Counted from the stretch's first letter, positions 23,814-35,086 are shown. The stretch is 64,000 nucleotides of DNA from Piezodorus guildinii (GCA_023052935.1 CM041292.1:114506436-114570435); one strand, 5' to 3'. A program made the numbers and translations. Notes: generated by a model from the letters alone, not told the origin.

Positions 23814-24523
23814 CTATTAAAAAGTTATTATTGGGTGTTTCATAAGATAGATTATTGTAAATGCAAAAATGCTATGTCCTACTGATAAAAATATTATACT
23901 TGATATTAAAAAGTAAAACGATGTAAATTATGTCATAAGATGTAAAAGGCCAGGTTGAATTTATAATATGATTATTTTGTTTTAGAGCCAATATTCTAAA
24001 CATTGTTTGAAATTATGAAATGAATATTTGTAATATTAATGTCGACTTAAGTAACAACCAAATATTATAGAATATTATTATAGAAGGATACATTTTTTTA
24101 CCTTACATACATCTCTAATGTGAAGGGACATAGGTATTGTTTTCAAAAACAAGACCCAATAAGAAAAGTATGAGTTCCTGAAGATGGTTATGACAATATA
24201 AAACTAGTTAATGTGTAATCTTACTACATAATCTTTATGATTGAAGACATGAAAAAATGTATTCCATAAGATAAATATAGAAGATCTACACTGACATGAC
24301 GAGAACTGGAGTTTAAATTCAAACTCTTTACACATGGTACCAATGTGTAAGGAAAGGTGGTAAAACTAAATACACTTCAAGAAATTATGGGAAATTCTGC
24401 ATAACTCTGCTTTGCCATGTGTGATAAAGGAATGATATCGAAGAATTCTACCATGAATAAACTATAAAAGTAAATTATTATCAAAGCACAATACCAGCTG
24501 TTTAGTGATAGTAATGAACTTAC

Positions 24524-24742
24524 TTTGATTCCTTTTTTGAAGGCATGAACTGTGTAGTCAAAAGGGTTCAACTTCAGAAAAGAGTACAAAGCTATTCCTC
24601 CAACTGCCAAGAGAGCCGTTGCTTTCTTCGCCCTTCGGGCTCGCATGTAATTGGGTGCTTCATGGAGATTCCTTCGAAATAATCGAAACAAACTATTTCC
24701 TGAAGATGGTACAGGACACAACCTCCTGACAGTTGCCATCAC
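24524..24742 (-). CDS. first coding exon of a putative small mitochondrial membrane protein
   Basis: The exon encodes 73 residues from an ATG doublet (MMATVRRLCPV...) to a strong donor (AATCAAA then GTAAGT, at 24523-24518). The first ~40 residues are rich in Arg, Ser and Leu with almost no acidic residues, like a mitochondrial presequence. A basic RARRAKK stretch follows, then a hydrophobic segment (TALLAVGGIALYSFL) that could be one membrane span. The reading frame continues into the intron to a stop at 24377, but the donor makes read-through unlikely. An NRF-1-like site lies upstream at 25064. I do not recognise the family. Confidence 0.55.
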
Positions 24743-25270
24743 AATACAAAAGGTTACGGCATCAGGTTACTGATACTAGCAGCTGACAAGTGCTGCCTCT
24801 CATGGCGGTTGATAGAGTTTCATTTTGAGAACATCTTGAATCAGCTGTACAAGTTTATTATTATTATTAAATTTTAACATATTATAACAGACTTCGCAAC
24901 TATTTTTATTATATTTTTTGTTTCATAATTACATTTACATGGAGAAAAATCCTTTTGGTGAAATAAATTGAATTTTTTTACCTCAGTATTCAGTGAAAGT
25001 GAAAAGTATTATTAATTTGTACATAAATATTTAAGGTCTATTCCCACACGAATATTAGCCTGCTACGCATGCGCAATAAAGTTACGAAAAATGTAAGTTA
25101 GTAACGGAAAAGATTTACCAGTGAGGGTACTGGGTAAAATATTCTTGTGGAGAACTGGGTATTAAAACATTACCGTCACTACTATTGCTCTGTATATTTC
25201 TATTTAATTTATAAATGTTTGGAAAAGAATATCATGAAGTAAAATCAATATCCAAATAATCGGGAAGTAT
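24743..25270. other. upstream region of the exon at 24524-24742
   Basis: Probably contains the 5' UTR and promoter of that gene. Apart from the NRF-1-like site no defined element is visible. Confidence 0.35.
25064..25075. promoter_or_regulatory. NRF-1-like palindrome upstream of the mitochondrial-type exon
   Basis: TACGCATGCGCA differs by one base from the NRF-1 consensus YGCGCAYGCGCR. NRF-1 (erect wing in flies) commonly controls nuclear genes for mitochondrial proteins. The site is about 320 bp upstream of the ATG at 24742, in an otherwise AT-rich stretch where such a CG-containing palindrome is unexpected. The promoter role is inferred. Confidence 0.4.
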
Positions 25271-25652
25271 ATGTTTTATTTCTTTGGTAAGGAGAAGTAT
25301 TGTGATCGTGAGAATTCCAGTTTTCAACGGAAATACACGACTTAAGGACCCTTGAGTCTAAATGACCAAGTCCCGCAAAAAGGTGTGTGTATGTGTGGGA
25401 AGCCTAGCACAAAACAGAAAAGTCGTTTCGAAAACTTGAATTTCATAATTTAGACAACTATACGCCCGAGATGTTACAAAACTTTTTCATCAAAATTGGT
25501 GAACCAGAAGAGCCACTTTATACCATGCACTTTTTACGATATATAACCAACTAAAGGAGAAAAAAGCAAATCTATTTGTTTAGGTAATTATTTTTTTCCG
25601 AACAGAAGAATAGTAATACAGATCTATAATATACCGCTGGAAAGCTAAACGT
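25271..25652 (+). repeat. Repeat A, partial and internally deleted
   Basis: Starts at GGTAAGGAGAAGTATTGTG and keeps the CCAAGTCCCGCAAAAAGGTG block near 25365. It then jumps from CATGCACTTTTTACGAT to AACCAACTAAAGGAG near 25540-25560, so roughly 200 bp of the family are missing. Confidence 0.7.
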
Positions 25653-25880
25653 TTTAAAAAATTGTCATCTTGTATACAAATCAGTAAAATGTAATACAAA
25701 AAGTAATACATAATATTCTGTTGTTTATTAGTATTACAAATTTATATTCTTCTTAATCATGTTCCATTTAAAAAATTGTCATATTGTATTCAAATCAGTA
25801 AAATGTAATACAAAAAGTAATACATAATATTCTGTTGTTTATTAGTATTACAAATTTATATTCTTCTTAATCATGTTCCA
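25653..25880. repeat. tandem duplication, two units of 114 bp
   Basis: The segment beginning at ATTGTCATCTTGTATAC (25661) is repeated at ATTGTCATATTGTATTC (25775) and runs to TCATGTTCCA in both. Only a few substitutions separate the units. The first unit continues out of Repeat A. Confidence 0.9.
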
Positions 25881-26142
25881 AACAACCCTTAGTCTGTAAC
25901 TGATTGTAACACCATAAAAAATATTATAAAAGTAATAAAATATACGTACTTTTGAATCACTCTGAATAAATGTTTTAAAATAATAATTTTATACTCTTTT
26001 ATACCCCTGGGGGTCCGCAAGATATCACTGGGAAATGACTATTATTTACCTTAACGCAAAATATTTGAGAAGCCTTGGCTAATCATGAGAATCATACTCT
26101 CTACACAGACAAATTTAACATTTTAAGTGGTATAAGTGTTTG
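25881..26142. other. no gene recognised
   Basis: AT-rich noncoding sequence. Confidence 0.5.
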
Positions 26143-26258
26143 TGGCTGAGCGCGATTAAGGACTAATCACCTCATTGCACTGGCGTTGGCCTAGAAACAG
26201 TACGAATCTCTATATGTACTGAGCCCAAGACCCTTCAATGGTTGTAGTGGTACAGGGT
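26143..26258 (+). mobile_element. tRNA-derived SINE (family 2), truncated, opposite orientation
   Basis: Reverse complement of the left half of the other copies. GGCTGAGCGCGATTAAGG, CCTCATTGCACTGG, AACAGTACGAATCTC and ACTGAGCCCAAGACCCTTC are all present in the expected order. The tRNA-like head is missing and the T run expected at the 3' end is absent. Confidence 0.75.
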
Positions 26259-26792
26259 GAATGCTACCGTACTAACACAACCTTAAAATAGGCGATTTTC
26301 TCACATTTCGAAAATAATGAGCTTAAAGATTAGAAGATGTATGATGTTTCGCAGAAGATAATGAACAATATTTGGTTTATTTATTTCTTTGATTTCTTTA
26401 CTATTTTAATAAACAGTTTTAACGCTATTATTTAATTATTTTTACCACCACCTGAACCATCTTATCCTCTATAGTGATAACACAGTCAACTGCTTAATAT
26501 TCTATAAATAATAGAACAAAAATTACCATCTATCTAGTAATCACTTAATGTTGTAATCTATTCGTTACACTTCAACAGTTTTTTATGTTCGCTAACATTT
26601 TCGTTTAAGTACTAATGCAGTACACGTTTTTTTTTTTTTTTTTTTTTCTGATTAGGGCCTGTGGGAATGGAAAAAGTGTACTGTACTGTCCTCCCTTATC
26701 TTTAAAAAATAATCGACGATTTAACAGACTTTTTGTAACATTTTTAGCTTTCCAGAGGTATTTAATGCATCTCTATTGATATTATTATGGAT

Positions 26793-26841
<49 letters not shown>

Positions 26842-27268
26842 ATAATAATAAAAAAAAAAAAAAAAAAATAAAATAAAAAATAAAATCTTTTAATATGGGC
26901 AAAACTTACATGATATTAAAAACCATTTGATTGTACATCAATAGTTTCACAAACATCGTTTAATGAGAAAATTGTAAAAAAAAAAAAGTATAAAATGCAT
27001 AGTAAAAAGTGGCAATTCTGTAGATCCAGTTATTGTCGAAAAAAATTCTGTAACATCAACGTCGTATGCGTAACTTGATATGAATATCACCCGGCCACCT
27101 ATTGTGGATTTCAGTTTGAATGTATGAATGAAAATAATTTTTAATTTGAGATATTTTGTTCCCTAAGAATAATTAACAGAATAAGTACAGTTTGACTTGG
27201 TTTCATTCAAATAAATAATAACTAGTCGGGAGGAATGGAAATTCGATTAAAATCAGAATATGATTATG

Positions 27269-27269
<1 letters not shown>
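26259..27269. other. no gene; homopolymer-rich
   Basis: Contains a poly-T run (~26628-26647) and a long A-rich tract (~26790-26885) with interspersed (AAT)n. A short fragment of Repeat A (TTAGCTTTCCAGAGGTATTT, 26745) precedes the A tract. Confidence 0.6.

Positions 27270-27348
<79 letters not shown>
27270..27348. repeat. (AT)n microsatellite, ~40 units
   Basis: A pure AT dinucleotide run. Antisense Tyr-Ile repeat frames across it are artefacts. Confidence 0.97.
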
Positions 27349-27350
<2 letters not shown>

Positions 27351-28039
27351 TTTGAGCTCCAGTCAGCGAAACGACTTAACAAAATAAATGCAATCACGAA
27401 TCGCAAGATTAATCAAATCTGTCATTGAATTCTAAAAATTTAATATATGCGGAAGATGCAGCATCCTGTTGGGCTCAGCTAGGGTCAATGTTTGATGATT
27501 GATTCAATGATGGGATGCATTACTGCAACAGCGGCTACCCGTTCTACCTATTTAACAACCTAATCGCTAAGCTTCAAGGTCGTATAGTGCTACCAATTAT
27601 AAAACAAATGTAATAATACACAAAGCTGCATAATTCGTGTGTTTGTTTGAACGCGCTTAGTTAGGGAACTATTAACCGCATTTTAATTTAGCTATTTCTC
27701 GATGAGGGCTTCATGATTATCACGTTTCCAGCGGGCAAAGGATCAGCTAGGTATCATAAACAAACTGTTGAGAGAATAAGTGTTCTACTAAGGCATTTGT
27801 TGTCATAACCACTTCTTTGGAAAGAAAGGAGAGGAGGGAAGGCAAAAACTTGCAACTCATAATATTATTTACGGCTATAATTATATATTTATTGTTTATA
27901 AAAAATACTTCCAAAAATGGGACTGTATTGAGGTTCATCCCAATTAAACTAGGATGGGACCGGAGGGAACATTAGTAGCAGAATATAATAGAGTTAATGG
28001 ATGTAAAATTACAATGGATACAATTTCAAGTAATTCACT
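27349..28039. other. no gene recognised
   Basis: Noncoding sequence. Bases 27440-27600 are of mixed composition but without a coding frame. Confidence 0.5.
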
Positions 28040-28535
28040 GTATACAGTAGTGTTAGCGGATAGCCTTGAGAGTCTCCAAAAGATGATGGTCGTGTGGTCG
28101 AGATCAGTGAGAAATACGGACTGTCTCTGAACTTGAAAGAAATAAAATACATGGTTGTGTCAAAAACCAACAACCATGCTGGCCATCTCGCAATAAGTAA
28201 CCAACAAATAGAAATAGTTCAGACAGGTACTTATCTCGGAACCCAAATATGTGAAACGTGGAATCTGTTTTTAATAAAATCACGTTAGCTGTAATATTTA
28301 GGACATATAATGAGAAACAGCCAGCGGTATAACTTGTTGCAGTTGATTTTGCAAGGCAAGGTGGAGGGCAGGAGGAGGTCTGGTAGGCGAAGGATATCCT
28401 GGTTGAAAAACTTGCGTACATGGTATAATACAACAACGATAGGCCTTTTTCGTTTAGCAGTTGATAAAGTAGGCATTACCTTGATGATCGTCAACATCCG
28501 TAACGGATAAGCACTACAAAAAGAAGAAATTCACT
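28040..28535 (+). pseudogene. LINE reverse transcriptase fragment with internal deletion
   Basis: The left part encodes LADSLESLQKMM-like and ISEKYGLSLNLKEIKYMVVS, then QTGTYLG, which correspond to the segment after the YADD box of an insect LINE reverse transcriptase. After a break near 28260-28300 it resumes as GHIMRNSQRYNLLQLILQGK, RRRSGRRRISWLKNLRTWYN and ITLMIVNIRNG with a stop at 28510. That is the conserved C-terminus of endonuclease-reverse transcriptases. The piece between (about 100 residues in intact elements) is deleted. Confidence 0.75.
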
Positions 28536-29053
28536 ATAGTAATTAGATTGGGTAACAGTTTGCTAAGTTAGGATGGTTACAGTTTTCGAACCTTATGTGG
28601 CACGAAATCTCAGTTAGTTGAAGAAAACGGGATTTCACTTCATAGCTCAAAATTTGTATTCAAAGAAAACTACCAGAATTTTATAGATTTAATATTAAGA
28701 TAAAAACATTAATGGGAATAGTTCAATTCACTTTTGGGAATCCGAAGAAGGAGAATTGTGTTGAGAGGTATTCCAAACCGAACGTTGAACCTTGATGGAT
28801 ATAGAGAGAGGATAAGGGAGATTTGACTCATTGACTGAATTCAGAAGTGATTGGGGTCTATTCTGGAAACTTCGTAAGGCAATAAAGGGGAGAGAAATAA
28901 TATATTATTAATAGAATATATATTTCTTAAATATATTGCTCTCTGGTAACATTTTGTCAACAAACAAAAAAAAACATGGAGATAAAAGTGATGTCTACAC
29001 TGTTCAAACTAAAAAAAAGTGGATGCGTATTGAAAAAATAAAAAATAATAACT
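28536..29053. other. no gene recognised
   Basis: AT-rich noncoding sequence. Confidence 0.5.
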
Positions 29054-29166
29054 AGTGCCTCTAAAACTTTGGGGTTCAGTAAATATAGAAATTCTTACTG
29101 TTCTAGGTCAACAACCGTGCAATGTAATGATTATATCGGGGTCACCATCATCCGCCAGGTTTTTAG
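29054..29166 (-). mobile_element. tRNA-derived SINE (family 2), weak partial copy
   Basis: Matches the left half of the other copies in the same orientation as 2835: TTGGGGTTCAGTAAATATAG, TCTAGGTCAACAACCGTGCA and ATCCGCCAGGTTTTT, with many changes. No head is present. Confidence 0.5.
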
Positions 29167-29524
29167 GTATCAGTTGTGCCATTTATGTAAGAATTAAAAA
29201 AAAACTTTTCTTTTTTTCTTTAATTGACTTGAGTATAATATATATAATGTATGATGTAACAACAAGAATATTGTGAACAATATTTAGTATAAAATAATGT
29301 TTATATGTTTCTCCCTTTTTTATTTTTTGCATTCTTTTTTATTGATAAATTTAAAAAAAGTGATACTTTAACGAATTTTGGAATTATTAATGATAAATTA
29401 TGTTTCTCCTTTCTCAGTATTTCACTAATTTCCTTCTCTTTTATATAGCGTATAGTCTTGAATCAAAATGCCCGCATTGATGTTAGAAATTATTTATTGG
29501 AACTGATGAGTGGGAATCCTTACT
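29167..29524. other. no gene recognised
   Basis: AT-rich noncoding sequence. Confidence 0.5.
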
Positions 29525-29538
29525 AATTCCCAACAGTT

Positions 29539-30510
29539 CTGACATTGGAGGATATTTTCTTCTGATTCTTCATATATTGTAATAGTAATGAATATATCTA
29601 TTTATTCTTAGGATATTATGTTCTGAGAGGAAAATATTTTTCTAAAATATTTAGCTTTTCAACGGTATATCATACATGTATATTACTGCTATTAAAATAT
29701 GAAAATCGGGCATATCCTTTGAAATAGTAAATTAGTCCTTTTCGGGCGTAACCCGCCTCACCCACCCTAATATAGACAGTTAGACTTAAGTTATTTCGGA
29801 CCGCTTCTTGCATCGAGAAGAGAGTTTCTATATTAAAAGTGTCCTTTATAGTGTGGTAATCCTAGTTACCAGTGATTTATTTCGATTCGTATCCTTTTAA
29901 AAGGAGAATCGAGTCAAAAATGGAGGTTCTCTTCCATTTTGAATCGTATCCTGGTTACAATAAATGTCAATTGTTAAGAATCCTTTCAACGAGAATGGCG
30001 ACTTTAACTTAAAATGAAAAAACAAAACAAAACTTAAAACAGTCCTTAAAATATGAAAATCGGGCATATACTTTGAAATAGCAAATTAGTCCTTTTCGGG
30101 CATTAATTAAATAGATATATGTAAGAATATTCATTACTAATTCTCCTCTCATGTTTGTGGCTATGGCGCCCTCACTCAGGTTCCGCTGGCTCTCATCAGT
30201 GACTCGACTGAGAGGGAGGTGCTGGGATCCACAAGTGCGAGGTCAGGCTCCGTCCGGGGTTCCTCAAGCAGATTGTAAATATTGTATATAAGTATGAGTT
30301 TGTTCATGTTTTGTTTATTTATTTGTTAACCTAGTATTCATTTATGTTATAAATTTTGTTATCATATACCTTTATTTATTTTAATTTCATTTTATGTAAT
30401 TTGACTTCCTTTTTTTTATATTGTATTAATGTGATCCTGTAGCAATATTATTATTGTCCATTGTGACAGATTGTAATATATCCAAATAAATAAATTTAAT
30501 TAAAAAAAAA
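29539..30510 (+). mobile_element. composite insertion ending in a LINE 3' end, with 14 bp target duplication
   Basis: The repeat AATTCCCAACAGTT occurs at 29525-29538 and 30511-30524. Just before the right copy is a poly-A tail preceded by a LINE 3' UTR (about 30105-30510) related to 52800-53180. Shared blocks are GTATATAAGTATGAG and GACAGATTGTAATAT. The left part holds a Repeat A fragment (29640-29692) and a ~56 bp direct repeat (29692-29747 and 30046-30101, starting TAAAATATGAAAATCGGG) enclosing ~300 bp of unknown sequence. Confidence 0.6.
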
Positions 30511-30524
30511 AATTCCCAACAGTT

Positions 30525-31259
30525 TTATCCTAACTGATCTTGATCTTCTGATAGCTGAGGGAATTCTCATATCTTCGTCCGTCTCTCTATTTCTTGTTTC
30601 CTTTATTTTAAAAATAATCTTTTCGACCACCTTTCTGGTCTGGCAATGGGATTCTTGCTATTTACCTTTTAATAATTTTTCTTAACAACCATCTCCTACG
30701 TTTATTTCATGTGAATGATCTAATAAGTGGTCCTCAACTCTAGAACTTCCCAAACATCCCCGACCCAGTTAATATCTATCGCCCTCACCTATCGTTCACC
30801 GTTGAAATATAATTCACTTCTCTACCTAACCACCACTCCTCACCTGAAATCATGATGCCTCCTTATTCGCCTATTGATGAAGCTATTCCAACTATTAAAA
30901 TTCCGAATGGACCCCAAATACACGTGAACTTGAACTCAGTTCAATAAAAGACGGAGAGATAAGGAGTAAGATGAAACAGATTAAACAGGGGAGCGAAAAA
31001 GTAGAAAGCATTACAGTATAGCCTAGGTTAACTCGATGATACAGTATGATGAACCGAGAGGCTCTGAAATGTCCAATTGAAGAAAAAGAATTATTATATC
31101 CTACTTAACTACTGCTTTAATATGCTTGCATACGTAGAAAATGAAGGATTCAGACAGATATGGGTGACCGAAATCGTTATTTAAGAATATTTCACAAATC
31201 ATGATTTCAGAACGTATTAGCCAGATGTAATCACTGGAGAGATAGCGGTTAAAATATAA
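30525..31259. other. no gene recognised
   Basis: Noncoding sequence, pyrimidine-rich on the plus strand at 30540-30880. Confidence 0.5.
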
Positions 31260-31480
31260 TCGACGAGCTGTATTGGAGGGGCAGCGGTGCTAATGTCCTC
31301 CGATTACACTGCAGATAGTGGCGATGGATTGCGAATTGTCGGCGAATGTGACGTCACAAGATGCCTACGTGCCTCGCCTCCCGTCCGCACGGTCCGTGAC
31401 CTTAGAAAGGAGAACGTTGCGTCTGCAAGCCGTCTGACGTATCTGGGTCGTAACAGGGTCCGTATTCCTTCCGTTTAATC
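31260..31480. other. G+C-rich segment with a CRE-like octamer
   Basis: About 220 bp of clearly higher G+C than its surroundings. It carries TGACGTCA at 31349-31356, several CG dinucleotides and a 63-codon open frame (31287-31478) with Arg- and Ser-rich content. It could be a promoter or enhancer, a conserved noncoding element or an unrecognised exon. Nothing in the sequence decides between these. Confidence 0.3.
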
Positions 31481-32003
31481 TATTATTATAAATATATTCA
31501 TGAAGGATTAATAGCAAAAGGTATGACAAGAGTTAGAGGTCAAAATATCAACCCAACCATCCAGGGCTGGAAGTAGGGGAGTCACCCTTACACAGACCAA
31601 GGGGGACTTCCTTCGAACTTCCTGACGAATTGCTATTTTCCCCCTGCTTTTTGGTTATTATTTTTACCTCCATTTAGTCAATGAAACGAGTTAATGTATC
31701 GAAATTCATTGTCTGAAATACTGCCGTAAGAAAATGAACTATGATTGAAGAAAGGGAGGAAGGAGGGGAAAATTAACCTAGTTTCCACGTGTTAAACATT
31801 TTTGTTCTAGCCTAACAAAGGTTGAATAATATTTTGAGAACCAAATGATAAATTACGCTTGCAAAATACTTGAAACACACTGTACAACATAGTGAAAGCA
31901 ATTGATATTTAATAAATTAGCTAATCATTTCTTAGTTTTCACTTTTATTGTTGGTTCGTAAAGGTCACCGTTTACCCAATAGTTGGGTCTGCTTTGAGTG
32001 AAA
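31481..32003. other. no gene recognised
   Basis: AT-rich noncoding sequence. Confidence 0.5.
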
Positions 32004-32719
32004 AAAATCTAGTATGAGCAACACACGACTTTCACTTACTTCGACTGTTAAAATCGATTTAAAAACTATTAAATAAACTAATTTAAATAAAACGTTTATT
32101 CAGTTTCGTTAGGAACAAATGATTTCGATTAAATAATAGAGCAATATTAAATTGTTACGTATCATTATCAGTTACGTATAATTTTATGCCCTATTTGTCA
32201 CTTTACATTGGCTTTTAGAACTTAGTCTATAAGTTAATATTTGTTTCTAAAATGTTAAGCGTTCCAAAGGTATATTATACATCTATATTGTTTTACTTAT
32301 GTTAAAAAAACAAAAATTACATTAAACAAATATTTTCGATCTTTTCTCTTTTAGTTAGTAATCACATTCGTTCAACGTTTGTATTTAACCGCTTTTTATC
32401 AACCGAAATAACATGATATGGTTATTTTTATAGAATCTCCAAAATTAAAAGTACTTTAGAAGAACATTTAAAAAATCGTCATTTAAGCCCAGTGACAATG
32501 TTTTAATCAGTATGAAACCTACTTGAAATTCAACACCATCAATATAGCAAGTTTAATCAAAATCGTTAGAGCCGTTTCGGAGGAAACTGTAAAAAGGTGC
32601 AAAATGAATGATATAAAGTGGCTCTTCTGGTTAGTTGATTTTGATGAAAAAGTTGCTGTAACATGTCTTAAGTATGATATTTCAGCTTCGTATGCCTTTT
32701 TGTTTTCGTCCCAGACTTA

Positions 32720-32752
<33 letters not shown>
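32004..32752 (-). repeat. Repeat A, part left of the LTR element
   Basis: Read on the minus strand the family end lies at the left (AACACACGACTTTCACTTAC near 32020). The copy extends to its (CA)n run at 32722-32752, where it meets the LTR retrotransposon. The 79-codon frame 32523-32762 is part of the repeat. Bases 32573-32750 are duplicated at 37337-37505. Confidence 0.85.
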
Positions 32753-32755
<3 letters not shown>

Positions 32756-32802
32756 CTTTTAAAATGAATTCTTAATAACATGTCTTTTAAAATTAGTGCT
32801 TT

Positions 32803-32905
32803 TTTCTTTTTAACCTTCTTTTTACCTACTCTACCTAATCGATTAACAGAATCGATAATTAAATAAGTGTTACCAACATTATTGATAATATGATGTTACC
32901 CTACA
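32803..32905 (-). repeat. truncated left LTR (3' LTR of the element)
   Basis: This 103 bp segment shows no indels relative to 37231-37333, the outer part of the right LTR. The remaining 88 bp of the LTR are missing on the outside. They are replaced by about 50 bp that includes a 26 bp identity to 36115-36140 in the protease-coding region. Confidence 0.85.
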
Positions 32906-32920
32906 GTACTCCTCTCCCAG
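32906..32920 (-). other. polypurine tract
   Basis: The minus strand reads CTGGGAGAGGAGTAC immediately before the LTR start TGTAGGG. This is the usual position and composition for plus-strand priming in LTR elements. Confidence 0.7.
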
Positions 32921-33147
32921 TAACATCAAGTATGTTACGATACTACAAAAGACATTTGATACAAAAATAAAATTATCAAACTTTCACTGAACTCAAAAAC
33001 TAATTTTACAAAACATAATTATAACTTATTTTACAAAACAATTATTTTCTCTTTCTAAAAAAAAATTAACCTTTTAAAATACAAAAAACAACAACATAAC
33101 TATACACATCACACACACTAATCACTAGAGACATTTTTCACCACTGA

Positions 33148-33890
33148 TCACTGTAGATAACGCTGAGGAAACCTGACTCTTCTGCCTGTTCTTGTTGTTA
33201 CTTCCTCTCTGGACGCTGATGCTGGAACATCCTGACTTGTTGGCTGAGGCTTCATAGGCATTGTCAACAATCTAGGTTCTTGATCCATATTACAGGTGGG
33301 GTCATCAGGGTCTAAAATGTAAGCAGGCTTCAACCGATCTAATGAAATATTCACCTGTTTTCCTTTGATCTGAAGAGTGAAGTATTTTTCTTGTCTTGAT
33401 ATTACAAGGTACGGTCCTTCATAAGCTGGTTCAAGGGGCTTCTTTACCCTATCTAATCTTACAAAAACATGGGTGCATACCCTGAGATCTTTGTGTATGA
33501 ATACACTTGTTGAATTCTTCTTTTCTGACTTTATTGGTTTAAGAGCATTCATCTGGTCTTGTAAACGGGAAAGAAAAGTGCCGTGTTCCATTCGAGATGT
33601 CTTCTCTTCAAAAAATTCACCTGGCAGTCGTATAGGTTTTCCATACACCATGTGAGCTACCGAATGATTGCCATCATCTCGGAGAGCAGCACGTAAGCCA
33701 AGTAAGACTGTAGGTAAGGTTTCTGTCCACTTCGGAGAATTGTGAGCTTTAATAGCAGTTTTTAAAGTCCTATGCAGGCGTTCGATTTTTCCATTACATT
33801 GTGGATGGTATGGCGAACTCCTCTGAAGCTTTATACCGCAAAGTTTAGCCAGGTTTTTAAATAATTCCGATTCGAATTGTCGGCCTTGGT
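33148..33890 (-). pseudogene. integrase, central and C-terminal part
   Basis: This continues the integrase after the frame break near 33893. The minus-strand frame from 33890 to 33655 carries the rest of the catalytic core (the NGKIERLHRTL-like string containing the catalytic Glu, near 33780-33810). Bases 33651-33148 then encode 167 residues starting MVYGKPIRLPGEFFEE and ending RVRFPQRYLQ. The latter includes a small beta-rich region (PAYEGPYLVISRQEKYFTLQ) like the GPY/F module of gypsy integrases. The true end is the stop at 33148. Confidence 0.85.
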
Positions 33891-35086
33891 CAATAAATTA
33901 CTTTAACAGGTGCGCCAAATCTGCAAATCCAATATTTGTAGAACGCTTGACCCACCGACTCAGCTGTTATGGTCCGCAATGGTATAACTTCCATCCATGA
34001 TGTAAAACGATCAATCGCAGTAAGACAGTACATCTTGTCGTCTGATGGTGGAAGAGGGCCGATCATATCCAAATGTATTACACTAAATCGGTCATCTGGC
34101 TCTTCATATTGGCCTATTGGTGTTTTTGTATGACGTATTACCTTGTTCCTCTGGCAACCAATACAAGTCTGAGTCCATTCCTTAATATCCTTTTTAATAC
34201 CGGGCCATATAAATTTTGCTGTTACTTGTCGGACTGTGGACTTTATTCCTGGATGAGACAAAGAGTGCACACTGTTGAAAACTTGTCGCATATATTGTCT
34301 AGGAATATAGGGTCTAGTTGTTGAAGTTGAAATGTCACACCAAAGAACTTGTCCATTCGGAAGAGGATGTTGTTTTAAAATTAAGGAAGTATCAGATTCC
34401 TGTAGCATTTTAAGGTCTTGATCATCTTTTTGACTAGCTGCAATTTGGTCGTAATCTAGAACAGTCATTGCATCGAGTCGTGATAATGTATCAGATACAT
34501 TATTGTCGTTTCCACTGACGTGTCTGATCTTGGTTGAAAACTGGGATATATACTGTAGCTGACGCTGCTGTCTCGGAGATGCTTTCTCATTTTTCTGATT
34601 AAATGCGTAACTTAACGGTTTGTGATCGGTATAAATAGTAATGTCACTTCCTTCGATCATATGTCTAAAATGTTTTATAGACAGATAAATACTCAATAGC
34701 TCTCTATCGTAAGTACTATAATTTCTCTGAGCTGGGTTGAGCTTTTTCGAAAAAAAGGCTAAAGGCTTCCAACCTTGATTTTCGAACTGCTGCAGCACTG
34801 AACCAATTGCAAAATCTGAAGCATCCGTAAATAATGCAATTGGAAGATTTGCATTAGGAATGGCAAGCAAAGCTGCGTTTGCTAGGTCTTTCTTGCACTG
34901 TTCAAACTGTTTAATGGCTTCTTCTGTCCAATCTATTTTCGTGCGATCGTTCTTCCTTGCTCCTTTTAAATATTCGTTTAGTATAGCTTGAGTCTCACTT
35001 GCGTCTTTAAGATATGGCCTATAAAAATTCACCATTCCGAGAAATGTACGGAGTTTATGTACAGTCTCTGGACGTTTTATATCCAT
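33890..35086 (-). pseudogene. RT thumb, RNase H and integrase N-terminal part
   Basis: 398 open codons. The RT connection (FLGMVNFYRPYLKDASETQA) is followed by RNase H with FTDASDFAIGSVLQQ, FFSKKLNPAQRNYSTYDREL and YTDHKPLSYAF, so the catalytic D-E-D residues are visible. Next is the integrase zinc domain (HSLSHPG...C-x2-C in CIGCQRNK) and the start of the catalytic core with the first Asp in FSVIHLDMIGPL. The frame ends at a premature stop just before the second catalytic Asp, caused by one extra base near 33893. Confidence 0.92.

Noticed and set aside
24377..24742. Intronless 121-codon gene
   Set aside because: A strong GTAAGT donor follows codon 73 and the sequence after it is AT-rich and noise-like, so the reading beyond is treated as intron.
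27203..27406. Tyr-Ile repeat frame
   Set aside because: Translation of an (AT)n microsatellite. The same applies at 39246 and 45227.
31287..31478. 63-codon forward frame in the G+C-rich island
   Set aside because: High G+C removes stop codons by chance. No motif or splice context supports it.
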